Source: Deroplatys truncata
Lineage: Eukaryota > Arthropoda > Insecta > Mantodea > Mantidae
DNA: 64,000 nt
Reading direction: 5' to 3'
NCBI GenBank assembly: GCA_030765065.1
Contig: CM060984.1
Location: 103,769,488-103,833,487, forward strand
A program made the position numbers and the translations under genes. Positions 55,490 through 64,000 of this stretch are shown one piece after another. The notes below the pieces were generated by a model. It was not told the origin of the DNA, searched no databases, and saw only the letters and a list, made by a program, of their open reading frames with translations. How positions within the stretch are numbered: position 1 is the first letter of the stretch; each line of letters opens with the position of its first letter.

Positions 55490-57010
55490 ATAAAATGGGA
55501 TGCGACGTGAGTAGTTGCGATCATGTGCAGCAGCCTGATGTAAATCGCTACTATAATGGGCGCATCCTCCAGCAATCGAGAGCAGGTCGCCCAGGTTTAC
55601 CTGGACGGGATGTTAATCGCCACAGTACCTAGCCGCAAGTGCGGTTTTACCTGTGCGATATAGAAGGTGAATAAAGATTTTCGCTAGTTTTTATGTTTGT
55701 GGTCAATGGGCAGAGTTTAGCTTCCTGCACTGCCATTGGCTGGATCTGGTCAAACCCACTTGGGCGGACATGCGTCCAAGTGGTGACCAAGATCCAAAAT
55801 CTGTTAACTTTGGTGGCCGCTTGCGTGGTCATCAAATTAAGCAGACCGGCGAAAAGGATGCAATTTGTATATGGGTTTTAAGGAATATCCAAGTTAGCAG
55901 GCTGCGGGTCACCGCTAGACGGTCACTCATCAAGCTAGTGCCTAAGCCGATGCTGGTTAACTTGAGGGCTTGTGGTGTATGCGAGTGGTAGCCTTTAAGC
56001 CCGGGGGCCCAAGGCGTCCTTTGGTAACCGGTAACTCTTCCGTCGTCTTGGAGCCCTGTGGTCGTAGCGACCCAGAGTGTGCACCAGCTGGTTGGTATGA
56101 TAAGCGAGTGTCGTGTACATGGTACGGGTTCTCTCCCGCACCATGTCCACGATATATAGGAGACCGGAGTGGGTGTGTAGAATTTGTGATGAGAATCTAC
56201 GCCCGGTATCACAGATCATACGAAGCGCCCTGTTCTAGACGGTCTGCAGCCTGCGGACGGTGGTAACTATCGCCGATCCCCAGATCTCACAGCCATACAG
56301 AACCAGGAGCGGAATAATCGTCCGATATGGGCGTAGTTTGAGGTGTGTAGCATGGTAGAACGAAATACAGGTTACCGCTGCCTGAGAGTTACGTGGCCGA
56401 GGCAAAACCTTGCCCTGACATTTGGAGTGAAAGCGAGTCCGCGGTCAAGGGCGACTCCGAGGTATTTGGCCGAGGTAACCCAAGGGATTCTCCTCCGTCG
56501 CAGCCTCAGAGACCGCACGGGCCGTCAGGGACGGACCTTCGCCAGGAGAAGCGCGGAGCTCTTCCCCGGACTGATGGCCATTTACACTTCTCGCTCCCCC
56601 TGCCATTGACTTGGACCTGTCGCTGTAGTGGAGGGAAACAGAATCGCGCATTCTTGTTCTGTGTCATAATGAGGACGTCGTTCGCATACTAGCACGTAAA
56701 CGTCCTGGGTTTCGTAGGGAAGTCCGACATATAGGCCGCGAAGAGAAGCGGGGACAGTAGGCTGCCTTCCGGGACTCCGGTGGCTATGGGTCGGACTCTG
56801 AAACCTTCCCATCCACCTCACCCTGAAAGGTTGAATGTGCAATCCCGGAGGAAGCTGCTTATCAGGGATAGGCGGGAGAGCGCATCATAATTTGGAATTG
56901 ATGGTTGAAGGAGTGGGGATTCCAATGTTGCCGTTTTAGCACTCGGTCTACTTGTCATGCAGCAAAGATAGCGGGGTGTGGGGAGGATACTAATTGTGAG
57001 TCTGAACATT
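55490..57010 (-). mobile_element. Decayed jockey/R1-like LINE, 3' half (family LINE-C)
   Basis: GC-rich block on the minus strand holding an RT C-terminal half (55832-57010) and probably a 3' UTR (55490-55830; boundary uncertain). It is sharply different in base composition from the AT-rich flanks, which fits a GC-biased LINE that inserted from elsewhere. A TTAA-flanked piggyBac-like candidate follows 45 bp beyond its 5' end. Confidence 0.75.
55995..57010 (-). pseudogene. LINE-C reverse-transcriptase palm/thumb and C-terminal region
   Basis: Minus-strand order: LISSFLRDCTFNL (near 56850), GVPEGSLLSPLLFAAYMSD (RT motif B, near 56770), YANDVLIMT (the catalytic YADD box changed to YAND, near 56685), AKYLGVALDRGLAF (near 56430), LYGCEIWGSA (near 56300), RRLQTV*NRALRMIC with a stop replacing the usual Gln, and the tail SGLLYIVDMVRERTRTMY. 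The pieces lie in different frames with several shifts. The motif set and order fit the jockey/R1 superfamily. The Asp-to-Asn change alone would end activity. Confidence 0.85.
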
Positions 57011-57054
57011 CTTGTTATTGTTTCTTTAACTGCTATGCTTTTGTATCCTCTTAA

Positions 57055-57813
57055 AGCACTGGGAGGGGTCCAAGCGTACCCCAGGCTGAAAACTCGAATT
57101 AATGCAATATAATTATATTATGTTTACTTAGAACAAATAAAATCATTTTAAAACAATTGTGATGTCTCAACATTTTTTATGAACAATGTACCTCAAAGTT
57201 AGCACTGCCAAATAACCAAATTACAATATACTTTTTATTTTCCAGCACTATTTCCAGCACTAAGTTTTTTACGTGGAGTTTTACAATTTATATTCACTAA
57301 GCGTAACATCAAAAACACACTACTCTCTGTATTTCTTACAATGGGTATCGAAAATGAATTTCTTGCAACTCTTACACTTTGTTCTAGTTTTTCTACCAGT
57401 TTTTCTTGGACATAACTGACATCGGTTTTTAAAAGTTTCACTTTTCCGTTTCGACATGAGTACACCTTATAATGCACAATAGGAGAGTACTGAACTGTTT
57501 CCACACAATTGCAAACCAACAATGCATGCTAGAATAACTGAAAAACACGAGGCGGCCAACATAAAACTCTCATGATGCAGAAAATTTTATGAGGCATGAA
57601 CTGCTATAAGGGGTCCAAGTGGACACCAAGTTGTGTTTTGTATTTTCACAATTGTATTTATCGAACGTTTTACGAACTATTTTATGGTAATAAAGCCGTT
57701 TAAATTTGTAACACATTACAAACATTTCAAAATTCTAAATCATATATTTCACTCATAAAAAGTAAACAGTTTAACACTGGGGTTAAGTAGGACCCCGTAT
57801 AGCAGTGTGAAGG
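57055..57813. mobile_element. piggyBac-like non-autonomous candidate, TTAA-flanked
   Basis: TTAA lies at 57051-57054 and 57814-57817. Left end AGCACTGGGAGGGGTCCAAG and complement of right end CCTTCACACTGCTATACGGG, GTCCTACTTAACCCCAGTG share CACTG, GGGGTCC and CCCCAG in the same order. GGGGTCCAAG recurs a third time inside at 57612. TTAA targets and CACTG..GGGGTCC-like ends occur in piggyBac relatives, but no transposase domain is visible. The 95-codon minus frame at 57235-57522 is not recognised. Confidence 0.4.
57235..57522 (-). CDS. Unrecognised frame inside the piggyBac-like candidate
   Basis: 95 codons starting MLVCNCVETVQY, with a charged mid-part (KLVEKLEQSVRVARN) that could be helical, and a K-rich end. 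No piggyBac catalytic motif (no DDE context, no cysteine-rich C-terminus). It could be a relic or chance. Confidence 0.2.
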   Translation of the reverse strand: MLVCNCVETVQYSPIVHYKVYSCRNGKVKLLKTDVSYVQEKLVEKLEQSVRVARNSFSIPIVRNTESSVFLMLRLVNINCKTPRKKLSAGNSAGK

Positions 57814-57817
57814 TTAA

Positions 57818-58629
57818 TTATAGTTGACACTATACCCGATAATGCCCAGGATATATGCGTCTTACATCAGAGAGAGCGAGAAAAGTACAAACATGTGGTA
57901 TTGTATCTCCGAGGTTTGGGGATTACTTTTAGCTTCAGTTTACATTTTCGGAGAAATCCAAGGAAACGTGGTGCTATATGCTGGATGTCTGAAAATTACT
58001 CGATAACGCCCGTTTACTGTTATGAACTCTTGGGAAGTCTCTTATTTGCATATTGTAGTATAATCAGAAGACTGGCTACACCTTTCTTAACTGCGCAATT
58101 ACGTAGCAATAACAAAATACGAAATCCCTGCAAGCATGATGGACCCAAAATAAATACATAGCTACTTCAAATTTTACAGTTTATTAACTACAAGCGCCAT
58201 GCATGCACATTTTCGCGGATAGTTTTTGTTTTGTGTGCTTCTGTAACACGATCGTAGCCATTAGTGATGAAACCATTTGCTAAATATATAGTTGCACATC
58301 AGAAGTGCACGTGCACATATGAACACCCTGAAACACACGAATTTTATTGTGATATGCTATTGTAACTATTGTAAATATTTTTAAGTCAGATGCCTGGCGA
58401 TAAAATGCAGAAGCTGTTACACCTGGTCACACATTCACTGCCATATATTACAGAGAACAATAGACAAATGGCATACCGCTACCTCTGAATCGTAATCAAA
58501 GCAAGAATAACAGCAGTATCTGTTTACAACAAACGTCAGCATGCAGTTAGTAGAGGTATCAGTTGCTGCCGTCATGCACAAAGTACATGGTAATGTGATA
58601 GAGCTGGCAACGCAGCTCTAGCGTGCTCG
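57818..58629. other. Unassigned stretch
   Basis: Overlapping plus frames 57824-58161 without motifs. An AGAGCT/AGCTCT inverted pair sits at 58601-58620 just before the RFX-like site. Confidence 0.45.
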
Positions 58630-58660
58630 GTTGCTATGACAACAATTTGCTTTTGATTGG
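58630..58660. promoter_or_regulatory. RFX X-box-like site with adjacent CCAAT box
   Basis: GTTGCTATGACAAC (58630-58643) is an imperfect inverted repeat close to the X-box GTTGCCATGGCAAC bound by RFX factors, and ATTGG (an inverted CCAAT) follows 12 bp later (58656-58660). E-boxes CACGTG lie at 58690-58695 and 58725-58730. This is the arrangement of some RFX/NF-Y promoters. No exon could be attached, and a transposon starts 100 bp further on. Confidence 0.35.
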
Positions 58661-58764
58661 TTGTTAGACGACAGTAATAACGTGTCAGTCACGTGCTTAT
58701 CCCTCGGTTTCTGCAGCTTATTATCACGTGGCAAAAATGTCCATAACCAGTAACATTCGCTATG

Positions 58765-59734
58765 CAGAATATAACAAAAATGTACGACACAAATTGCAAC
58801 ACACATTCCTCACACGTAGACGAAGAAATTATATTATATGAGCATGGGTCTGGAAACGCTTTGTTACCATGTTACAACTCATTTTCTCCAACTCATTAAT
58901 CATGAGAAACACTCACGAACAGAACATTAGAACCACGGGGAATATGCACTCTTGGTTACGTTGTCATTATCGTAGGTGCACCGTCAGTGTTTTATTTATA
59001 TGTCTCTGTTGCCATGCGACTTACGTCATTGCTTGTTTACAGTTAACATCAACTGTTCCAGTGAGCAGTACGACCTTGTAAGCAAACGGGTTACTATGTA
59101 CTAGTAGAGCTGATCACAGACTAGACTCCTGCAATGGTAATGTGCATAAATACAGAGATGGCAGATGTCCATTTGATGTATGGATTTTAGCTTTGCTGTG
59201 CGACTAAACATGTACTTCATGTACGATGGAGCACCTCCTCATTTTAGTGTTAATGTCCGTCGGATTTTAAATAACAGATTCGGTGACGAATGGGTAGAGG
59301 TGGACCAATTGCATGGCCTCCACCCTCCCCGGACATAAACCCACTGGACTTTTATTTGTAGGGGCATTTGAAAGCTCTTGTGTATCGAACCCCAGTAGCG
59401 GATGTTCAGAGCCTCCGAGCCCGTATTATGGAAGGCTGGGAAACCATACGCAATATTCCAGGGATACATCAGTGCATCCGGGATTCACTACACGGCGGGT
59501 TGATGCATGTATCAATACACCCGGAGGGCATATTGAACATCTGTGAGAAATAGTTGCATGTAGTATGCTGGCACGTTCTATTCTTGTGTGTTTCCCATGA
59601 TTAATGAGTTGAGAAAATGAGTTGTAACATGGTAACAAAGCGTTTCCAGACCCATGTTCATATAACATAATTTCTTCCTCTACGTGTGAGGAATGTGTCC
59701 GGTAATTTGTGCCGTACATTTTTGTTACATTCTG
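58765..59734 (+). mobile_element. Mariner-type DNA transposon, internally deleted, 160-bp TIRs
   Basis: 58765-58924 and 59575-59734 are inverted repeats of about 160 bp each, starting CAGAATRTAACAAAAATGTA and including CATTCCTCACACGTAG, GGGTCTGGAAACGCTTTGTT, ACCATGTTACAACTCATTTT and CTCATTAATCATG. Between them lies the C-terminal third of a transposase (59219-59553). The 5' coding part is missing, so this is a deletion derivative. Overlapping minus-strand frames are shadows. Confidence 0.9.
59219..59553 (+). pseudogene. Tc1/mariner-superfamily transposase C-terminal part
   Basis: Reads MYDGAPPHFSVNVRRILNNR (second catalytic Asp in YDGAPPHF), FGDEWVE, then after a small frame change GRGGPIAWPPPSPDINPLDF with the third acidic residue as Asp in NPLDF, an in-frame TAG where the family has Trp (FYL*GHL), KALVYRTPVADVQSLRARIM and the terminal IRDSLHGG..HPEGILNICEK before TAG at 59551. 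D rather than E at the third position is a mariner-like feature. N-terminal DNA-binding and first-Asp regions are absent. Confidence 0.9.
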
Positions 59735-59860
59735 TTTTAGGAATAATAGCAGTATTTCGTTGCAGTCCTTGGTAACTTTGTATTATTATAACTTCGCCTG
59801 TCACTGTATTCCATTTCCCACTAGTATTTTAACTAGTGTTAACAGTTATGCCCTCTGAAG

Positions 59861-60637
59861 TTTAAAAATTTTTGAGTTACATTCACATATATTTCTCTAC
59901 CCACTGTCACATAGCTTCTTCAAACTTCTTACAAAAGTATATTTTTGGTATAAACTGTAGCAGAAAGAGTTTCATTACATATTTCGTTGTGGGTGCAAGG
60001 GAAGTAGAGCAAACCGAGTCGTTAGTCAGACGTTTAAAGCCTTAAAATACATACTCTTCATGACTTCGGGAGAAATCACTGAATAGCGGGAGGCACAAAA
60101 ATTAATATTCAAAATCAAAAAAGTAATTTTGGAAATAAATAGCACGAAAATGTTATTTGATATAAATGACGTGTTTTATAGAAATCTAGGTTCATTTTTT
60201 GTATAATTACCTTTTGTGTATCCCTTATACAGAATTGCTTCCGAATGAAGAGGACTTCACAAACTGTTCCCAGGAAATTCAACATGTACATTTTATTTGG
60301 CATGTAAATACCTTAAATATATGGTAATTTAATCAAAATCGTTAGGGCCATCTTTAAGAAAATAAATACTTTGGAAAACATTTCCATGTAGAGGGTAGTT
60401 TGTGGTGGGGGAATTTTCTTGAAGATCTTCATGTAACGTCTTTGGAAGATACCTACTGAAACACTTGCTATTTATCCAAAATTTAATTTTTAGTTATGTT
60501 TTTCACATTCATAAACACATACCTTTGTTTTTTTTTATTCAGGGACCTCAAAGCATGTAATCCGGATGAAATATGGATATCAAATTCTTGGACGAAATGC
60601 AATTCCTTCTTTACCTACTAGGTATAGGTTATAAAAC
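59861..60637 (+). mobile_element. Family R element, nearly full length (copy R22)
   Basis: TTTAAAAATTTTTGAGTTAC to the degraded right end TACTAGGTATAGGTTATAAA. The CA tract is CACATTCATAAACACATACC. The centre is shortened. The right stem-loop is no longer pairable, so this is an old copy. Confidence 0.8.
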
Positions 60638-60659
60638 GGAAGGGGACACCTCGCGCACT

Positions 60660-61098
60660 GCGACCTTCATAAGCTATTGTAGTTCCCCCAGGAGGAAGGG
60701 ATGAAATAAAGGAATCACATGAGGCTACAGATCGTAAGTAGACAGGCCCCAGAACGCGCGGAAGTCCCTAACATTCCAGAATTGAACACACGTCCCACTG
60801 CTGGAGCTGCCTAGACCGACCCGTCTGATAAGCAATCCTCTAATCTCCACGGGGAGTACTTTTCCCTTTGAGGAAGCTTCCGCGCCATCTGTCCGGCACC
60901 GCCATACGCCACGAAACCTAGAAGCACACCTGGAAGATGAAAAGGAAACGTAATGAAAGGAAAATGATGAATAAGAAACCACCCCAGCATTCGCCCGCCA
61001 ACCAGGGAAAGCATGAAAACCCCAAGGCCAGAGTTGTCGGTCGACCGGGAATCAAACCCTGGACCTTCCAAATGCGAGCCTTGTAGACACTATGGAGG
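60660..61098 (-). repeat. Long tRNA-derived SINE (family A, copy A5)
   Basis: On the minus strand: B-box GGGTTTGATTCCCGGTCGAC, GGTTGGCGGGCGAATGCTGG, TTCCTTTTCATCTTCCAGGT, TCTGGAATGTTAGGGACTTC and 3' block CATCCCTTCCTCCTGGG, matching A3 and A4 in order. Minus frames of 85-86 codons are translations of it. Confidence 0.75.
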
Positions 61099-61111
61099 GT
61101 ATGGAATAATC

Positions 61112-61205
61112 CGAATTAAATCAAAATTACTCTCCCACTCCGGGAATCGAACCCAGGACCTCTGGGTGATACCACTTGCTGACCATGGAGCAGACTGCTT
61201 AGAGT
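61112..61205 (-). repeat. tRNA-derived SINE head fragment
   Basis: Minus-strand CCTGGGTTCGATTCCCGGAG is a strong B-box; upstream GGTATCACCCAGAGG. It follows copy A5 in the same orientation. No acceptor stem closes, so it is not a tRNA gene. Family not determined. Confidence 0.5.
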
Positions 61206-61880
61206 AGCTTTTTGTTTCAGTGACACTTTCTATTATAAAATCCCTTTAGAAGCTATTCAAGATACTTCAATTAAGTTTAGGATCATAAAAACTACCTCCA
61301 ATTGCTGCCATGGCTCCACTTTGGATTTAAAAGCTCAGTGGTTGTTTTTTAAAAAGGATAATTGCTGATAAATTGTAATCAAAAGATGGCATAACTAAAA
61401 AAAGTCCTATCTTTGATAATTTCATAATAAATTTATCCATAAAAGTGAATCCGTGAACTTAGGAGGCATGCCTCTATGTAAAAAATTCGTCAGATATTTT
61501 GAATCACTTATGAGATTTAACAACTGTCGAGATGAGTCTTTTAATATCCCTTTATGCTCGACCATGCCAAAATGTAGTATTTATACGACTGGTAGCAGTA
61601 CTTTAATGGGCCTCATTAAAGCACACCTGTTCATTAAAGCATTGGTATTCGACCAATCAGAAGTGGCCAAGTAACATTGTGAAAGCGCAAGTATCGATTA
61701 TTCTGCGTAGTACGTCTCACAACGCTAGCAACTTTGTTTGACACAGGTGCTGCAATGTCGTTGTATTGTAACCATAAATAAAGGAATAACGATTGTAACA
61801 CATCACTCAAACCAGAAAGGAATACTTATGAAACCTTTAATTTAGATACATGGTCGATAATAAACAGTCGTATGAAACTT
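61206..61880. other. Unassigned stretch
   Basis: The 73-codon plus frame at 61453-61674 has no motif. Short TTAAAG-containing repeats (CATTAAAGCA at 61615 and 61636) recur at 62018. Confidence 0.45.
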
Positions 61881-61955
61881 GACTATAATGGTGATTAAAA
61901 CACACTGTTAATAATAATAATAATACTGGCGTTTTAATTACTATCATTATAGTCT
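61881..61955. mobile_element. Tiny snap-back (hairpin) element, copy 2
   Basis: GACTATAATGGTGATTAAAA and, inverted, TTTTAATTACTATCATTATAGTC form arms of about 22 bp around a loop containing (TAA)n. The arm sequence equals that of copy 1 at 12657-12740 apart from a few changes. Confidence 0.6.
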
Positions 61956-62899
61956 CGTTGCATAATATACTATTATATTATAAACATATGCAGTCAAAAT
62001 AACCTTCAGCGAAACATTAAAGCACTGCTGCTTTAAACCAGAAGGACGTAAAAATCACATTTCTATTACTCATTACGGCAAATGGTGATAGCTTTTATTC
62101 AGCGTTCGTTCCCCACATCAGATAAAACGGTTACTAAAGCACCCCACCCCCAGGAGATTAAATTAGTGTCACGGTACAACGGTGAGTTAACTTGGGATAC
62201 GGCTGCTGTATCTAAAATACCTCTGTAAGATTCTCTATATTTTGTTACAGTTATTGACTGCTGTTTCAGCGTTAAAAAATGGGGGAGCGACGTGGAAGAA
62301 ACGCTTCTCTGTGTTTATGTGTGTGTAAACAATAGGGATGGACAGGAAAACCGCGCCACCCTCCCTAGGGACTACACGCTTCGCTGATTGTCAGATCTAC
62401 CCATCCCTAGAGTCGGTCACGGCGATTTGAGTCTCCCTCGAGAATAAATAAAATAAAGGAGAGAAGTGTGCAAACAAGCAATTTAGAATCTGGAGAGTAT
62501 ATGAAGAAGTAGCAGAAGCTTCGTCTCGCTCTCCCTATTCTGCATTTAACTAAAAGCTGATTAGTGTCTACTGGGAAATGCCCAGTTTATTGCCAGAGCA
62601 TCCTTTTTATTAAATCAGGACGACATGGGATTACAGCGCTAAATTTAGTAATAGTAAGAAATATCTGGAAGAAAGAGAGAGCTGTAGTCGCAAATGTTAC
62701 ACACAGAAACGTTATAAAATGTGATACATGTGCACCTTATATTGACCTGTACAACACCTGATGCCATGCCTTCACCAGCCCTCAATCCAGTTCATTTCTG
62801 AATCTACTTCACTCAACTCACTCTTAATTGTTAACTATTCAAACGAAGTAGCAATTTCGTTTATTGAGGTACTGTATATTAAGACGAAGTAGTTCCTTC
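61956..62899. other. Unassigned stretch
   Basis: 62100-62530 is less AT-rich. The plus frame 62564-62761 has no motif. No repeat copy recognised. Confidence 0.4.
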
Positions 62900-62911
62900 T
62901 TAAAGTATCCA

Positions 62912-63177
62912 GCTAGCCTCTAGTCCCAAGTCGCGGGTTCAAACCCGGCGGAGGGCGATGGATTTTTTCGGGCGTAAAAATGCTTATCATGACCTTCTTC
63001 GGAAGGGAAGTAAAGCCGGTGGTCCCGTGTCGTAGATTTACGGCACGTAAAAGAACCTCAAGCCTGATAAAGAGGCCTCTGAGCAAAATTACCGATCTTT
63101 CACGCCCAATATAGAATGGGATGCTAAGGACCATAGTAGTTAAAGAACGTCCATAAATAAAACTCGATTTCATTTCA
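62912..63177 (+). repeat. tRNA-derived SINE (family B, copy B3) with 12-bp TSD
   Basis: TTAAAGTATCCA flanks it exactly (62900-62911 and 63178-63189). The head is GCTAGCCTCTAGTCCCAAGT with B-box GGGTTCAAACCC, then GGCGATGGATTTTTTCGGGC, GGGAAGTAAAGCCGGTGGTC, GATTTACGGCACGTAAAAGA, CTTTCACGCCCAATATAGAA and tail CCATAAATAAAACTCG. Best preserved of the three copies. The 117-codon minus frame is a translation of it. Confidence 0.95.
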
Positions 63178-63431
63178 TTAAAGTATCCAAGCACAATATT
63201 GGTAATAATGAACTTGCGATTCGCGAGTAACTGTATAGGATGATTAGGAGTGGTGATATTGCACAAATGCGATAGGGCACGAAACGATTATAAAGGCTTG
63301 TACTCCTGTATTTTTAATAATCCAAACTTTAATGGGTTTTGAAAATTCGAAGATATGTGAAATTGGTTCAAAATGAGATAATTATAATAAAATGCTATAT
63401 AAATGCGAAATCTACGACTTTTCTCCAATAA

Positions 63432-63508
63432 TCTTCCTTCCTTCCTTCCTCCATCCCTCCCTCCTTCCCTTCCTTCCTTCCTTCCTTCCTTCCTTCCTTC
63501 CTTCCTTT
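63432..63508. repeat. (CTTC)n microsatellite
   Basis: About 77 bp of CTTC units with CCATCCCTCCCTCC interruptions in the first half. Confidence 0.95.
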
Positions 63509-63737
63509 TAGAATCTTCTACTGCGGAGTTTGTACATTCTTGGAATGTTTAAAACTCACTTGGCTATCGTTCTGAAAGGTGGAATGGTAATATATGTAGA
63601 ATAGAAAGCAGTATCTTTTCTTTGGTGAAGTTAGCATAATTAATAAATTTTACTTATTCCATTATGACAACTAATCTAAATTAAGCCCGTTTAAAATCTT
63701 AATTTGTGTGCGTGGGGAAAAACAAACACAGTTGTGA

Positions 63738-64000
63738 TTCTAATAACTATTCCACCCAAAAAATTCATTGTCGAGCTTTTACCGAAATATATGTTTTGAG
63801 GCCCTGTGTATAAACAAAAGCATTTTTAGAAAAAGGTCCGCGTGTGTCTGTGTACAGATAACTCAAAAACGAAAAGTGTATAACTACTAAACTTGATATT
63901 TACATTGAGTATCCTCCATGGACGCGACACTAAGATTTTAAAGAAAATCTCGCAACCCCCAACTATTCTTTACATGGAACATTTTTCGAAAATGTGATTT
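63738..64000 (-). mobile_element. Family R element cut by the window end (copy R23)
   Basis: Right-hand part only: ATTCCACCCAAAAAATTCAT, ATGTTTTGAGGCCC, microsatellite GCGTGTGTCTGTGTACAG, AACTCAAAAACGAAAAGTG, and CCAACTATTCTTTACATGGA, to the last base. The right stem-loop is degraded. Confidence 0.85.

Noticed and set aside
1-64000. CRISPR array, prophage or bacterial operon
   Set aside because: No regularly spaced identical repeats with unique spacers, no Shine-Dalgarno-linked gene chains; the repeats are eukaryotic SINEs, LINEs and DNA transposons.

Overview
This window looks like repeat-dense nuclear DNA from a large arthropod genome, most likely an insect. The grounds are tRNA-derived SINEs, jockey/R1-like and other LINE remnants, Tc1/mariner, piggyBac-like and PIF/Harbinger-like DNA transposons, and scattered microsatellites. 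There is no operon, no bacterial gene spacing and no long open frame. I recognise no intact host protein-coding gene, rRNA or functional tRNA. Species cannot be fixed from the sequence alone.

The dominant component is one dispersed family, called family R here. It has 22 clear copies (full, truncated or interrupted) plus one doubtful copy, on both strands, covering roughly a fifth of the window. A full copy is about 0.8-0.9 kb. It starts with A-rich DNA and TCTGATGTGTTAC, has a 12-bp subterminal inverted repeat (ACTTTCTCTACT at the left, its complement at the right), a short hairpin near each end, and a CA/GT microsatellite at a fixed internal place. Copies occur singly, head-to-tail (11598-12648, 19896-21616, 30623-31726) and head-to-head (around 11597). 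No transposase was found in any copy. The layout recalls Helentron-associated (DINE-1/HINE-like) elements, but that is inference.

Layout: 0-6 kb holds a TTA-flanked PIF/Harbinger-like element with a SINE nested in it, a CpG-richer block with CRE/E-box/TATA-like motifs, and a LINE remnant. 6-13 kb is mostly family R. 13-19 kb holds a SINE-A copy, two copies of a long-TIR MITE (M1), a 0.5-kb duplication around one of them, and a nearly complete but frameshifted Tc1-like transposon. 19-31 kb has a SINE-E copy, an R tandem, a MITE (M2), SINE-A, a possible THAP-like exon and long unassigned stretches. 31-45 kb has R copies, two near-perfect palindromes, a LINE reverse-transcriptase remnant, a striking composite of identical direct and interleaved inverted repeats (38.46-38.93 kb), another SINE-A and the full M2 MITE. 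45-57 kb holds a 5'-truncated LINE with its 3' tail, SINE-B, SINE-A, a LINE-A fragment and a decayed jockey/R1-like LINE. 57-64 kb has a TTAA-flanked piggyBac-like candidate, an RFX/CCAAT-like promoter motif pair, a deleted mariner-type element with 160-bp inverted repeats, SINE-A and SINE-B copies, a (CTTC)n microsatellite and a last R copy running off the end.

Nesting gives relative ages: R copies are older than the SINE-B at 15412-15682 and the small MITE at 39413-39570 that interrupt them. The Harbinger-like element is older than the SINE inside it. All transposase and reverse-transcriptase remnants carry stops or frameshifts, so nothing autonomous is left here. Stretches listed as unassigned may be introns or intergenic DNA of unseen genes.
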